Part shown: one piece after another, positions 33,052 to 44,708 of the stretch
How positions within the stretch are numbered: the first letter of the stretch is position 1
How the letters are laid out: every line of letters starts with the position of its first letter
Notes under the pieces: model-generated
Database searches by the model: none
What the model was told of the DNA's origin: nothing
What the model saw: the letters and a program-made list of their open reading frames with translations, nothing else
Source: Strigamia acuminata
Lineage: Eukaryota; Arthropoda; Chilopoda; Geophilomorpha; Linotaeniidae
Length of the DNA: 64,000 nt
Assembly: GCA_949358305.1 (NCBI GenBank)
Contig: OX442323.1
Location: forward strand, 2,976,001 to 3,040,000
Direction: 5' to 3'
Made by a program: the position numbers and the translations under genes

Positions 33052-35730
33052 ATGGCCGACGCAATATCAGCTGGATCTCTAAATCGTATAGAATTATTGA
33101 GTATTCGTAACTATTTCGTGTGGCAGTTTAAAGTCGGGGCACTATTACGAGCAAAAGGCTTGACGAGCGCGGTTACGGACGATGAGCCGGAGAAACCGAT
33201 TCGAGGAGCAGCCGACTTTAAGGCTAAGGAAACCATTTACAATACCTGGGCGAAAAGCAACAGTGAGGCCGTGGGAATTTTGGCATTGACCATTTCGGAC
33301 GAAGAAGCTACGAACTGCCTGAGCATGACGAGTGCGAAGGTTATGTGGGAGCATTTGAAGACGCAACATGCAGGGGTGACTGTGGAAAAGCAAGTTGACG
33401 CCAGCGCTCAACTCACAGGTTTGAAAATGCGCACGGACGAATCCGTAGATCAATATATTAATCGGGCAAGGGCTATCCAAGCCAAGGCGAAAGCAGTCGG
33501 ACGCGACATCCCGGATCGGGAAGTGATACTTTACGCCGCAAAAGGATTGTTGCCCAAATACCACCCAATTGGACGTGATTATCGCTCGCGACTGGATGCG
33601 AAATTAGAAGATCTGCGCACGGGTCTGCTAATCGAAGACCAATGGGCGCCGCCGAGTGGTGCAGCAAGCGCTTCCGCCACCCCCGTCGCTTTCAAAGCTC
33701 AAGCTAGTAAAAATTCGGGCGGGAGAAAATTTCGTGATGGGAATAAAAGAGCGTGTTTTGAGTGTGGCAAAACGGGCCACATAGCGAAAAATTGTTGGAT
33801 CCGTTTCCCGGAGAAGCGTCCGAAGCCACAACAAAAGGAAACGGCCAAGCTCGCGTTGGGAACGCCATTACAGCATGCGTACGTCGCCACTCTTGAATAC
33901 GCAATGGGTCCACATGCGGAACGATTAACGCCAGCGCGCGAAGAGACGCGACATTACGCGCTAGTAGTCGATTTTGATGGGAACAACTCAACAAAATCCA
34001 ATTGGATTCTGGATTCGGGCGCGTCGTCGCACATGTCGTGCCACCGTGAATGGTTTTCAACGCTGGAGGAGTTTGAGGCAACGGTAACTACAGCTAAGAA
34101 GGGGACAGAGTTATTAGCGAAAGGAAAAGGGCAAATCGTTATTAATTGCCGTTTGCCGGATTCGACACAAAAAAGAATTACTTTGCTACAAGTACTTTAC
34201 GTACCGGAATTAAAAGGAAACCTGCTGTCAATTCCTAAATTGACATCCAAGAAATGCCAAGTGCTGTTCGGTGAGCACAAGGTGGACATTTTTGACCCGA
34301 CTGGGGAACTCATCGCGCAAGGTAACAAGCACGGAGACATGTTTTTCTTGGAAACGCGCGAAGAAGAAAATGCGACGACAGCACGTGAGAACGTAGTCAT
34401 GACGGAGAAGGAGCTGTGGCACGGACGATTGGGTCACGTTAACGAGAAAACGCTTGACGAAATGCACAATGGTGAGATCGTTTATGGCATAAAATATAAG
34501 CACGAACAACTGCCGAAATGCGCGTCTTGCGTCTGCGGAAAAATGTCCAAGGCGCCTTTTAAGCGCATCAAAGAGAAGCAGTCTCAAAAGATTCTGGATT
34601 TGATCCATGCGGATTTGGTGGGACCTTTTCAAGCGCCGTCCCTGTCGGGCTCGAGATATGCGATGGTCCTGACGGATGACTTCTCAAGAAAAAGGTTTAT
34701 TTATTTTTTGAGGGAAAAATCAGAAGCATTAGGCTATTTCAAGATTTTCAAAGCTTTAGTAGAAAAACAAACGGGAAAGGCACTTTGCAGATTGCGAACG
34801 GACAACGGAGGAGAATTCACAAGCGGGGATTTTCGTGTTTTTTGCGAAGAGAACGGAATAATGCACGAGCTCACAGTTCCATACAGCGCAGCCAGCAATG
34901 GAATTGCTGAGCGTTCAAACCGAACGCTGGTTGAAGCAGCTAGAACGATGTTAATAGACTCAAAAATGCCATTGCGTTTTTGGGCAGAAGCTTTAGCAAC
35001 GGTTGTTTTTATCAAAAATCGCACGTTGACCAAACCAAATGGTAAAGTCGTTGCGGAGGAGATTTGGACGGGACGGAAGCCATCCGTCGGTTTTCTTCGC
35101 ACTTTTGGATGTTCTGCGTGGCTGCACGTGCCAAACGAGCAGCGTAAGAAACTCGACAGCAAGGCACGAGAAGGCATTTTTGTCGGGTATTCAGCTGTGC
35201 GCAAAGCGTATCGAATTTTCATTCCCGAAATTAACGACGTGGTCGAAGGTAGATCGGTTGTTTTTGACGAGGGAGTTCGCGGAGCCAAACTACTCGACAC
35301 AAACCGGCAGAAAACGGGAAATTCTCACGACATGGACGAGGGGAACGCAATTATTGAGGATCCTATCGATCAACAACAGGACGTTACGGATGACCAACCG
35401 GATGACCAACCGGATGATCAACAATTACCGACTTGTGACGAGCCAGCACGCATAGTTGGACGACCGAGGGGAGCCACAGCTGAAGCGGTGACGCAGCGAC
35501 ACGAAGAGGGAAAACGTGAACGTGAGCAGCAACTGCTCGCTTCAGGTGTGCGGCGCTCGCAACGCCTGGCGGAACAAAACGAGGCGGCGAATGTCGTTGG
35601 AGAAGAGACAAGCGAGCTGTTCACGCCAGAGACGTTTGACGAGGCTATTAATTGCCCTGATCGCGACAAGTGGCTCGATGCGATGACAAGCGAGATGGAT
35701 TCCTTGAACGGCCGTTTGTGGGAAACGTGA
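33052..35730 (+). pseudogene. Copia copy C: gag, protease and integrase, 3'-truncated
   Basis: The frame matches copy A residues 1 to about 890 and keeps the zinc knuckle, the protease DSG and the integrase HHCC and DDE residues. It stops seven codons after the break. RT and RNase H are absent. It differs from copy A by a 15-bp (five-codon) gap near 35347, where copy A has GPPVNT and this copy has A, and by one synonymous change near 35145. The break is followed by the filler AACGGCCG, then TT and an LTR. Copies B and C together contain all domains, but neither alone is complete. Confidence 0.93.
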
Positions 35731-35867
35731 TTTATATTGCGCATGCATTGTCGTTTGGTTGCTACAGCAACTTTGTTGTTAGGTTATAAGTTTTTCATGA
35801 CCATTCGTTGTACGCCATTCCTGAAAGTAAAACGTTATATTTGTTCCTGTTTGAAAACGACTCCTCC
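35717..35867 (+). repeat. LTR 5, lacking its last 12 bp
   Basis: Starts TGTGGGAAACG after TT and stops at CTCCTCC. The final TTGACTCTAACA is missing. It joins the duplicated host segment at a shared TCC, a 3-bp microhomology. One substitution (GCTACAGCAAC for GCTACGGCAAC) separates it from the other LTRs. Confidence 0.93.
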
Positions 35868-36461
35868 GCTTTCCCGCGTGCAATGCCAAACAAATGCTAC
35901 ACGATTTTTGCAAGTGACATGTGCAATATTGGCTCTATTCTTGCCGTGCATACTCAAACCCTCAATTTGCATGTGTATCTTTCTTGCATGAAACGGATCC
36001 CTCGAGATGAAAAGAGAAAAGACTTCCATTTCAAATTTCCCAGCAGGAACAAGTAAATCTAGCCTTGTCAACGTTCACTACAACTAAATCTTTCTTCAGA
36101 ATTTAAGACATCGAGACGCCTATCTATTTATTTTCACTGCGCGCGGATATTAAATTGGACACCTTGCATGTAATGTCTGACAAGCAAAAAAGGGAAAGTT
36201 AATTCAAAATATATGCTGTATTTCTACAAATAAAAGCCGCGGTGCTTATTTCAAATCGCCGTTCTCGGTTACTGTTCGAGGGCGGCTACAGCTCAAGGCC
36301 GGCTCTTATTTGATATTGTGGCCGTTTTCGGTCGTTCTGAGTTCATTTTGCATTTGGAATGAGTGCAAAACGATTCAAAACGACTCAAAACGATCCAAAA
36401 CGACTCAAAACGACTCAAAACGATCCAAAAAGAACCAAAACGACTAAAAACGACCCAAAAC
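35868..36461. repeat. Right copy of the 594-bp flanking duplication
   Basis: Repeats 25458-26051 and then continues into the rest of the CGACTCAAAA minisatellite. The uninterrupted ancestral order would have been 25458-26051 joined to 36462. Confidence 0.93.
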
Positions 36462-36905
36462 AAAAGTAAGACGACTCAAAACGACTAAAAACGACCCAAA
36501 ACAAAAGTAAGACGACTCAAAACGAACCAAAACGACCCAAAACAAAAGTAAGACGACTCAAAACGAACCAAAAAGATCCAAAAAGACCAAAAACGACTAG
36601 AACTAAAGTAAAACGACTCAAAACGAACCAAAAAGATCCAAAAAGACCAAAAACGACTAAGAACTAAAGTAAAACGACTCAAAACAAAAGTAAAACGACT
36701 CAAAACAAAAGTAAAACGACTCAAAACAAAAGTAAAACGACTCAAAACGACCCGAAAAGACCCAAAACGACTTAAAATGACCCAAAACTAAAGTAAAACG
36801 ACTAAAAACAAAAGTATAACGACTAAAAACGAGCCAAAACGACTAAAAACGACCATAAACAAAAGTAAAACGACCCAAAACAAATGCAAAACGACCCAAA
36901 ACAAC
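36355..36905. repeat. CGACTCAAAA / AAAGTAAAA minisatellite
   Basis: A mixture of 10-bp units (CGACTCAAAA, CGACCCAAAA) and 21-bp units (CGACTCAAAACAAAAGTAAAA broken into its two halves). Just to its right GCGGCGGCTACAATTCAAGA and GCGGCTCTTAATTG (36980-37012) resemble the inner arm of the CCGTATTT MITE family, as does sequence left of the array. The array therefore seems to have grown inside such a MITE. Confidence 0.85.
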
Positions 36906-37020
36906 TCAAACCATCATAGAAGAAACGTTCTACGTTCATTTTGTTTCGCTTGTCGTTTTAATCGCAATAGAATAATAGCGGCGGCTACAATTCAAGAGCG
37001 GCTCTTAATTGTGGAATTTG

Positions 37021-37735
37021 TTGTAGTTGGAGTGATGAGAAATGAAAACACAAGATGAACAAACTTTACATGACTGCTCATACAAATGATAAGAATTTAA
37101 GTACATGAATTTACGAACTCTACGAGCTTAACAATGCGTAATCATAACAATAGAAAACAAGACAACTAGCAATTGAATACAATTCATAAATGAACTACAA
37201 TATGTTGCAGATGTATTATTTTTTTTTAAATAAATATTTCCTGTTTGGGAGGATTAAAAAATTGATGTATTTAGATCGAGTTTCGAGTGGTGTTGCATTT
37301 GAAAAGTCTGGTTTATTTAGTTGCGCATTGGTAAACACGAGCGGGGGAAAAAACTCGGCCTATGAATGTTTCAAGCAACAACTCCAAACAACTATCTTGG
37401 TGCTGAACTCGGGCCTGAAACGTCCGATTGAATAAAGCATGAGAAACTGAGACAAATATTGACCAACGGATAAAACCGAAGTCGCACTTTTTGTATACAC
37501 TCGGATTTCAAGAATTGTTTTCTCTTTTTTCCTCCGGTCCATTTGGCTTCTCCTTTCTTATCGCTGATGTGCTCTTCATAAAATATAAACAAAAACGCGA
37601 ACAGGGCACTCTGCACTTTGAAAACTACATTCCAGATAAATATCAAATTTCCTATGTTGAAACAGGTGCAAAGATAAATTTACCAATGCTATCGAAAATG
37701 CAAATAAATATATATATACCAAATAAATGTATACT
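37021..37735. other. Gene-free stretch
   Basis: Open frames near 37190-37830 are AT-biased and overlap on both strands. No domain is recognised. Confidence 0.45.
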
Positions 37736-38491
37736 GTGTTCAATTAAATATACATTAATCGTTAGTTTTGGGCAGTGTTGTTTAATTAACGTTTCTGGTG
37801 CAGTTTTTTCTGCTCTTTTGATTGGAGTTTAGGTTTTGACGATTCGAGCTTTCGTTCTCGAGATATTTGCGATTTTAATCAATTTTTGTCGCAATTCGCA
37901 AAGTTTGATTGCAATAGTCATTACTGAATTTCAGATTTTGTGGTATTTTTTGAATCTCTTCAGCAGTACTTTTGTGGATTTCTTCAGATGTATCAAAACG
38001 AGATCGCGCGAGATCTTTCAAGATTTTTCTGGATTTTGCAAGATTTTTCTGGATTTTGCAAGATCTTTCTAGATTTTGCAAGATTTTTCTGGAATTTGCA
38101 AGATTTTGCTAGGTTTTGAGAGCTTTTGCTAGATTTTGAAAGCTTTTGCTAGGTTTTGAAAGATTTTTACCTAAAGTAAAGTGGTATGGTACAAAAAAAA
38201 AGTGGTACAGATACACTACCACCACGAGTTGCGATATTTTTAAAAAGTAGTGTACCTGTACAGGTACCGCTAAAGAAATCCACAAAAGTACCACAAAATC
38301 TGAAATTCAGGAATGATTAGTGCGATCAAACTTGGCAAATTGAAACAAAAAATGATTAAAAATGCAAATATCTCGAGAATGTATGCTCAGATCGTCAAGT
38401 ACTAAGCATCAAACAAAAGAGCAAAAAGAAATTGTACAAGAAACATTACACTGCCCACAACTAATAATTAATATATATTTAATTGAACAAT
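37736..38491. mobile_element. Foldback element with 225-250 bp arms and a central minisatellite
   Basis: The left arm (37736-37988) is inverted on the right (38266-38491). Matching words include TTCAATTAAATATA, GGGCAGTGT, TCTCGAGATATTTGC and ACTTTTGTGGATTTCTT. Between the arms lie a 20-bp minisatellite (38011-38165) and a separate GGTAC-rich palindromic patch (38180-38268). The arms have diverged noticeably, so it is not recent. Confidence 0.8.
38011..38165. repeat. 20-bp minisatellite in the foldback loop
   Basis: Units of AGATTTTTCTGGATTTTGCA repeat every 20 bp, each itself two related halves of about 10 bp. The right end is degenerate. Confidence 0.88.
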
Positions 38492-39972
38492 GTATTAATT
38501 TTTTTTAGACACCCTTAATAACCCTTCTTGTATTGTCGGGCCGATTTTTTAAGCCACCCGGTCTATTGGAAATATATACGATCAAATCAAATAAGGTTTT
38601 GTGAATTTCCAAAAATTCGAGTGATTTTCAGTTCGCTGCACTCTTTTTATTGTCAAATCCAGCGTAGTTTATTGCACCTATATATTCCTACTTCTGTTTC
38701 GCAACTATCCCTTATCGCAACAGTTTGAAGCGAAATATTTGCATCTCAGTTTGTCTTTGACTCTGGTTTCTGCGAGATATCGCCGCATTTTTCCCCCGCC
38801 CCCGACTTCAATGTAAACTTAAAATCCTGTTTTATGGATGAATTTGGATGGGAAAAAAATGTTTTCCTCAACTGCACGCTCATAAACTATACTTATACAC
38901 TATATTAAATCCGTTTTACACTTTTTACCCTCTTCATCGCACAAAAAAAAATAAAATAAATAAAATAAAATAACGAAATAAACTTGTAACTGAACTATCG
39001 CACAAATAAATTCAAAATTTTCAAGCATAATTTAAATTTTAAATAAAAATCTTATTCATTTAAACCCATCTGCTTAAATCGTCCATAACCTTTAATCTGA
39101 CCCCGCATGTTAGAAAAAAAATATATAAAAAAATAAAATAATAAAAAAAAAAAAAAACATCTTGTTTTCCATTTCCTAAAGCAGCTTCACCTGTGCAGAC
39201 ATTTTTCTATCTCCCGTGTGTAATATTTTCGAGTTTGAGAATACAAGGCAAATAAAGAGATGGGAAGCAATTCTCGTGCGAGGAGGTCATTAGTTTGCCC
39301 ATTTGCCCTTTCACAAAGACAACAAGCCATTACCGCGGACAGCTAAGCAATAACAGGTTAAGACTTAAGTCACTTTGAAAGGCAATTTTGTTTTGCTTTT
39401 CTCTCCCACATCATCCGACTTTTTATCTTGCCGTACACGCCTCCATCTAAATTCATCGCACACGACGCTATCTCACTTCTCTGCAGAGACATTAGACCAT
39501 TCCGTCTAGGACTTGATCTTACAAATCTTATTAAGGAATCCTCTCCCGAAAACGGAACAAATTACCAAAACTGCTTTAACTTGAAGCCGGGCCAATCACA
39601 ATCAATAAATAGTTTGTTACCATTCCAATTAAATTGTTTGAGTGTCACATAACCGAGCAGAAATTGAGTATCAGCACAATACACAATCTTGGCTTGCTTG
39701 CCCAAAAATGTGCTGATTGTTGTCCTTTTGTGTTGTCCAATAAAATAGGACCTATTTACTCGGCAATTTATTTGCCCGGTATGGTCAACAATAGAAGGTG
39801 GTTGATATCGGCTACCCCTTGCTTCAACGTGAGGTCCCAAAATTCTACAACTTCAGCAGTAATAAGAATAATAAGATGTCGTACGAAAAACTATCGATGG
39901 TGTCGATATTGGTCGTGAAGACTTGAGTTTTAACCAAATAAATGAGAGACTGACTGTTTGTGGTAAATGCTT
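38492..39972. other. Gene-free stretch
   Basis: Positions 38940-39150 are A/T low complexity. A GC-balanced 92-codon minus-strand frame at 39562-39840 has no domain I recognise. Confidence 0.4.
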
Positions 39973-40221
39973 ACAAGGAGACCGCAGAAGTGTGTAATCC
40001 ACATTTGTTAAATTTTTTTTATAAAAATAAAGTGTTGTTATTATCGAAACAGTCAATACTTTCTTCATTTAAATGCACCTCTCTCTCACATTGTTACAAA
40101 CAGTTAGAACACAGTTCTTTACTAAATAAACAAAGTATTGACTGTTTAGATAATAACAATACTTTATTTTTTTTTAAATTTAAGCAATTGTGGATTACAC
40201 ACTCCTGCGGTCTCTTTGTTA
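39973..40221. mobile_element. Foldback MITE with about 85-bp arms
   Basis: The left arm starts GAGACCGCAG and runs through GTGTGTAATCCACA and AACAGTCAATACTTT. The right arm is the inverse (AAAGTATTGACTGTTTAGAT, TGTGGATTACACACTC, CTGCGGTCTC). The loop is about 60 bp. A transcript across it would fold into a long hairpin. Confidence 0.8.
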
Positions 40222-41410
40222 GTGAAGACTGAATATGCTTTATTGCAAGGGGACTTATATACCAAGTGGGGAAGAAAAAGGGGTTTGGATCACAAGACAA
40301 GACAGGATATTACAATTTCCACCCCTGAATACCTGTTCTTAATTTTCCTCTTCTTCTAAAGATGACAAGTGTTTCTTCATTCCAATAACTTGTTAAACAC
40401 TAAATGCCTGTACGGGCCTGTGATTCTGAAATAGCTAACATTATTTCGGAAGACAAATTAGTGCATGTCCGGATAGGTACCGACTACACTTGACAGGGGT
40501 GCTACTCCACGCAAGCAACGATCTGTGGGATGACTTTCTTGTGGACCCAACATTTCATTTGCACTGAGAAATGGTAAAACCAAAAAAAAACCCAATCGCA
40601 GGTGTGGCGAATGTTCTTGCCACAGAAACAGACAAAGATGAGATACAACTGGGATTCCCCGCACGTCACGCCTTTAAGTAGTTCCCAGATGCAATGCTGC
40701 TAACTTCTGCGTTCTAATGGAACAGGCGACCAGCATTCCCATCCATTTGAAATCTTTTTGTATACAGGATATCCAGAATGAAGTTAGCTTCCAAACAATT
40801 CTAAGCATATCTGTTGAATCACGAATAACTATTGCTAGACCTTAACGCAAAAACAGCTTGATTGATGTTTTCATTGAAGTAAACTGAATAAACGGAAGCA
40901 ACCATGTGTATGAAAGTTGTAAAGGTAATTGATATCTTCATGCACAGGTGTTTCTCAACCCTAGTGGTCAAGAACTTGTTGGAATTATCGAGTATCAAAC
41001 CATCAGTTAGAGGCAAAATCTAACACATAGCTCCCATTTAAACCACTTTTGTAGAAGTTGTAACTTTCAGAAAGTTTAATTTGTAGAAATTAAAAAGTGG
41101 GTGTCCACACTAGTGGGGATATTTCGTAGAAATTAGCAACCTTTCGGTAGGAGTAATAATCCATCCCTTAAAAAATATAGATTGTTTGAGTCTGGCAAAA
41201 TGTTGTCCACTGAAAGGTAGGGGTTTGGTGCTCTACTTGTATATAATGAACCATTAAAGATAGAAACGTCTACTTTTTTTGAAAAAAAAGAGCAGAAGCC
41301 AGTTTAATAAACCGATATATTTTTAGAACATACTTGACGATGTTGTTTACACTTTCCCATAACACATTTACGCTTGTATGTATTGAAATCCAATCTACAG
41401 TTGTATACTA
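40222..41410. other. Gene-free stretch
   Basis: A minus-strand acceptor-like TTTCTCAG near 40565 precedes a 34-codon open frame ending at 40458. It has no donor and no recognisable protein, so it is not called. Confidence 0.4.
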
Positions 41411-41889
41411 CCGTATTTTCAAAAATACGCTATTCTTGGTATCTCAGCTGCGGCTACTATTAGAGGGCGACTAATTCAAGGGCAACTCACACTGCAAAAA
41501 AAATTAGATTTCCATGTGTAAAGTCATTGTGAAATATAGTGGGTAAAGGTCATCTTTCCACATTGTAGAAATATGTATGGAAAGTTCATGTATGGAAAGT
41601 TATATTTCCATCATATTTCCAATACTATAAATTAGAATATACTGTGGAAAGATGTATTTCCATAATATTTCCATTACGGATACATAATTTACTGATTGGC
41701 GAGTATGGAAAGATGTATTTCCATTAAAATTCCAGTTTTACATGTCCATACTGATTGATTTCATATTTCCATTATATTCCCATAGATTACATATGGCATT
41801 TCCACAGTATTTTTTTTTTTTACTTTCATGTTAAAATTTTTTTAATATACCGTATTTTATCGATTATGATCATCATCAATGAAATACGG
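41411..41889. mobile_element. CCGTATTTT MITE, copy B5, interrupted
   Basis: TA-flanked outer ends CCGTATTTTC and GAAATACGG. The left part (CTATTCTTGGTATCTCAGCT, GCGGCTACTATTAGAGGGCG) is inverted relative to copies B1-B3. From about 41491 it is interrupted by a different AT-rich sequence starting CACTGCAAAAAAAATTAGAT, which has many TTTCCAT/ATGGAAA words. A 40-bp minimal pair of ends sits at 41850-41889. Confidence 0.55.
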
Positions 41890-43168
41890 TATATTACAAA
41901 AGTATTAGTGATCACTGATCATCATCTCATTGGATGCTTCGTATCTCCTCATCCATGAGGACTTTGAAAAAAAATTTCCTTCGCACACTTCGCCTTTAAG
42001 AAAAAAATCGTGTTTGAAGAGAAAACAGATAATAAAAAACAAACAAATTCCATAAACAAACAATTCGCAAATGAAAGCATCAAACTGAAATTACATCTGC
42101 CCTTCCAACATCTAAATTCCTCTCTCAAGGCAAATAATCCGCGCAGCAAAGCCAACCACCTCACCCTTCTAAATAATCTGGCTCATGCTCCCTAACTCGG
42201 TTACAGCCCAAATCCTCCAAGTCATTGCACGCGAATGAAAAAACAACGTGGAGGAGAGGAACCGCCATCCATTCCTCCACAAGCAGTTCCGGTCGCGCTC
42301 ATTCATCCACACCGAAAACTTTTAATTTGCACTTCCACAAGCACCTCGTAATCAAAATGCTCGCGCACAACGCAGAACGCACCTTTCCTTGTGTATTCCA
42401 CAACTCCCGTTGCCTCAGGTATCTGATTTGAATAATGTCTCGATCGACTGACTCTGACAAGCCGATCTTTCGAACTGATTGCACCCCAAGGACCCCAAGG
42501 GGATCAAATCGTGACGTCACACCCGTCCTCGACCAATCGCACGAGTCGCGTCCAATTTAGAGGAAGATATCCGAGGGCATTAAAGCGTCATGAAGTGAAA
42601 ACTACTCCTCCCACCTTCGTCGAAATGTCGGAATGAGAGAAAGCCAAAGCCGGAGATGCCATTAATCTCGTCGTTATATTGAACACTTGCCGCCGCCTTG
42701 TTTATACGCCATAGAGTAAGCCAACCCCCGCAGCTCGCTTCTCTGTACGTACCGTACACGGGAGCCAACTTTTCAATATAAAACGCTATTGACGTTTGCA
42801 CCAAAGATGCACTTAAAAGGTTCTTTTGTGCATCGTTTGTAAAACCTTTCCATTTGCTTTGGAAAACTTTGAGACGAAAACATTTAGAAGTGAAATTTGT
42901 AGAAATTTCATCGATTTGTATTTGTGTTTTTAGTTTCGTTTGGATTTTTTTCCAAACCTGTTTATAGTTATATTTATCTGCAGCGCTGAGTATCCAATTA
43001 CATTTGCCGTCTCTGCCGAACATTGGACGTTGCTGGTCACTGGAGAATTGCGTAAAGTTTCCAATTTCTTCTTAAAGTGATTTAATTTTCCACCTGGAGA
43101 CATTTTACTCCCCGTTTCTCTATATACTTCTAGTGGGTATCGTGGGAATTCATTTTATTTAAAAAATA
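41890..43168. other. Gene-free stretch
   Basis: GC-richer patches at 42200-42540 and 42600-42780 give chance open frames only. The 147-codon minus frame at 42580-43023 shows no family signature. Confidence 0.4.
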
Positions 43169-43958
43169 CAGCAGAGCATCGATTAGTTAATGACCGGTTA
43201 TCCGAACAGTAATGATCGATTTTTTTTATCGATTTTTAACGCTTTTAAACTACATATAACGCTTTAAAACTATTTTTAACCCTTTTTTAAATATTTTTAA
43301 TAATTGTTTTATTAATTTTTAAACAAATTTTAACGCTTTTAACAATTTTGTAACGCTTTTTAACAATTTTGTAACGAATTTTTAGGGTTTTAACAATTCT
43401 GTAACAAATTTTAACGATTTTAACAATTTTGTAACGCTTTTTAACAATTTTGTAACGCTTTTGAACAATTTTGTAACGCTTTTAACAATTTTGTAACGAA
43501 TTTTTAGGGTTTTAACAATTCTGTAACAAATTCTAACGATTTTAACAATTTTGTAACGCTTTTTAACAATTTTGTAACGCTTTTGAACAATTTTGTAACG
43601 CTTTTGAACAATTTTGTAACGCTTTTAACAATTTTGTAACGAATTTTTAGGGTTTTAACAATTCTGTAACAAATTTTAACGATTTTAACAATTTTGTAAC
43701 GCTTTTTAACAGCTGTTTAACAATTTTTAACAGTTTGTTAACGATGTTTAACACATTTAAACTATTTTTAACTCTTTTTAACGATTTTTTAGAAAGCTTT
43801 TTAACAATTTTTTATCGATTTTTTATAGCTTCCTAACAATTTTTTATCGACTTTTTATTTTTACAGTGTGTACATAAGCCTAATGCCCGATTATGTACAC
43901 AGATCGGTTTTGTGAACACTATCTCTCCCAATCAGTTCGGATAATCAATGCTCCACCG
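43169..43958. mobile_element. Pogo/Tigger-like MITE filled by a minisatellite
   Basis: TA-flanked ends CAGCAGAGCATCGATTA and, inverted, CGGTGGAGCATTGATTA, each followed by TATCCGAAC. GAGCATYGATTATCCGAAC ends are characteristic of pogo/Tigger-type elements. About 640 of the 790 bp are a 20-21 bp tandem array. No transposase. Confidence 0.75.
43225..43865. repeat. 20-21 bp minisatellite with higher-order units
   Basis: The basic unit is about AACAATTTTGTAACGCTTTT. A variant block starting GTAACGAATTTTTAGGGTT recurs at 43371, 43493 and 43636, spacings 122 and 143, a difference of one 21-bp unit. Confidence 0.9.
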
Positions 43959-44708
43959 TAATAACAATAAAACAATATTTGTCAGTATCAGATTCCACAC
44001 GAGAAACCAAAACGAATTAAGCCACAAAAACGTCAAAAACGTCAGCACATAACAATTAGAAACTTCCAATTGTCGCTTATTATTAAAGAATAAATCAAAT
44101 CATTAAATGACTAAATACACCCACCATTAGCAACCATTTCCTGTTGCATTTATTCGCTGCACAATCCTATGATAATCATCACAAACCTTTTATTACAAGA
44201 AAACGCCCGATCGATTTCTATTTCCCATGCACATTCACCATTAAAAATTCCCCAACAAATAAATAAAATACCCGAGGTGTTTTCTTCCATCCTCCTTAAC
44301 CCAGAAAACTCATATAAACGATTGTTACACAAGACTTATTATCTCAGATCATGATAGTTCATGTCCACATAAATCCCCTTTTCCAGCCCAAATGGAAAAA
44401 CAGGCGCAATACAAAGGACAACTCGCAATTTATCTCCATTTATTCTGCCTGCCACATCCTCTTCCACTTCCTGTTTACCTTCTTCGCGCAATATCATATG
44501 AAAGAAGCAATGAAAAGTGACCAGAAACGATTAAATTTCCACACATACCCCTTTCCTAATCGCTCATTTCGTGCGCGAATGAAGACCTAATCAACCAATA
44601 AGCTACTCACACTTGCTCCAAATCTCCAATCCCAGTCAAGGAGGCAACAATTCAAAGCCGAAACGAGGAGGAAAGAGTGAAAAGAAGTGAAGAAACTGTT
44701 GCTATTTA
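43959..44708. other. Gene-free stretch
   Basis: Ordinary AT-rich sequence. No feature is seen. Confidence 0.45.

Larger units (their letters stand above)
26052..35867 (+). mobile_element. Concatemeric Ty1/copia retrotransposon cluster, three copies and five LTRs
   Basis: The order is LTR (26052-26214), complete internal region, LTR (30654-30816), internally deleted copy, LTR (32576-32738), TT, LTR (32741-32903), 3'-deleted copy, 8-nt filler plus TT, clipped LTR (35717-35867). The copies are almost identical, so the cluster is recent. The 5-bp target AAAAC before LTR 1 is not repeated after any LTR; instead a 594-bp host segment brackets the cluster. LTR-PBS-gag-PR-IN-RT-RH-PPT order defines Ty1/copia (Pseudoviridae-type) elements. 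Confidence 0.95.

Noticed and set aside
40458-40664. Minus-strand last exon after an acceptor near 40565
   Set aside because: Only 34 codons, no conserved motif and no clear polyadenylation signal; too weak to call.
42580-43023. 147-codon minus-strand frame as a gene
   Set aside because: No splice context, no recognisable domain, and length alone is possible by chance in a GC-richer patch.
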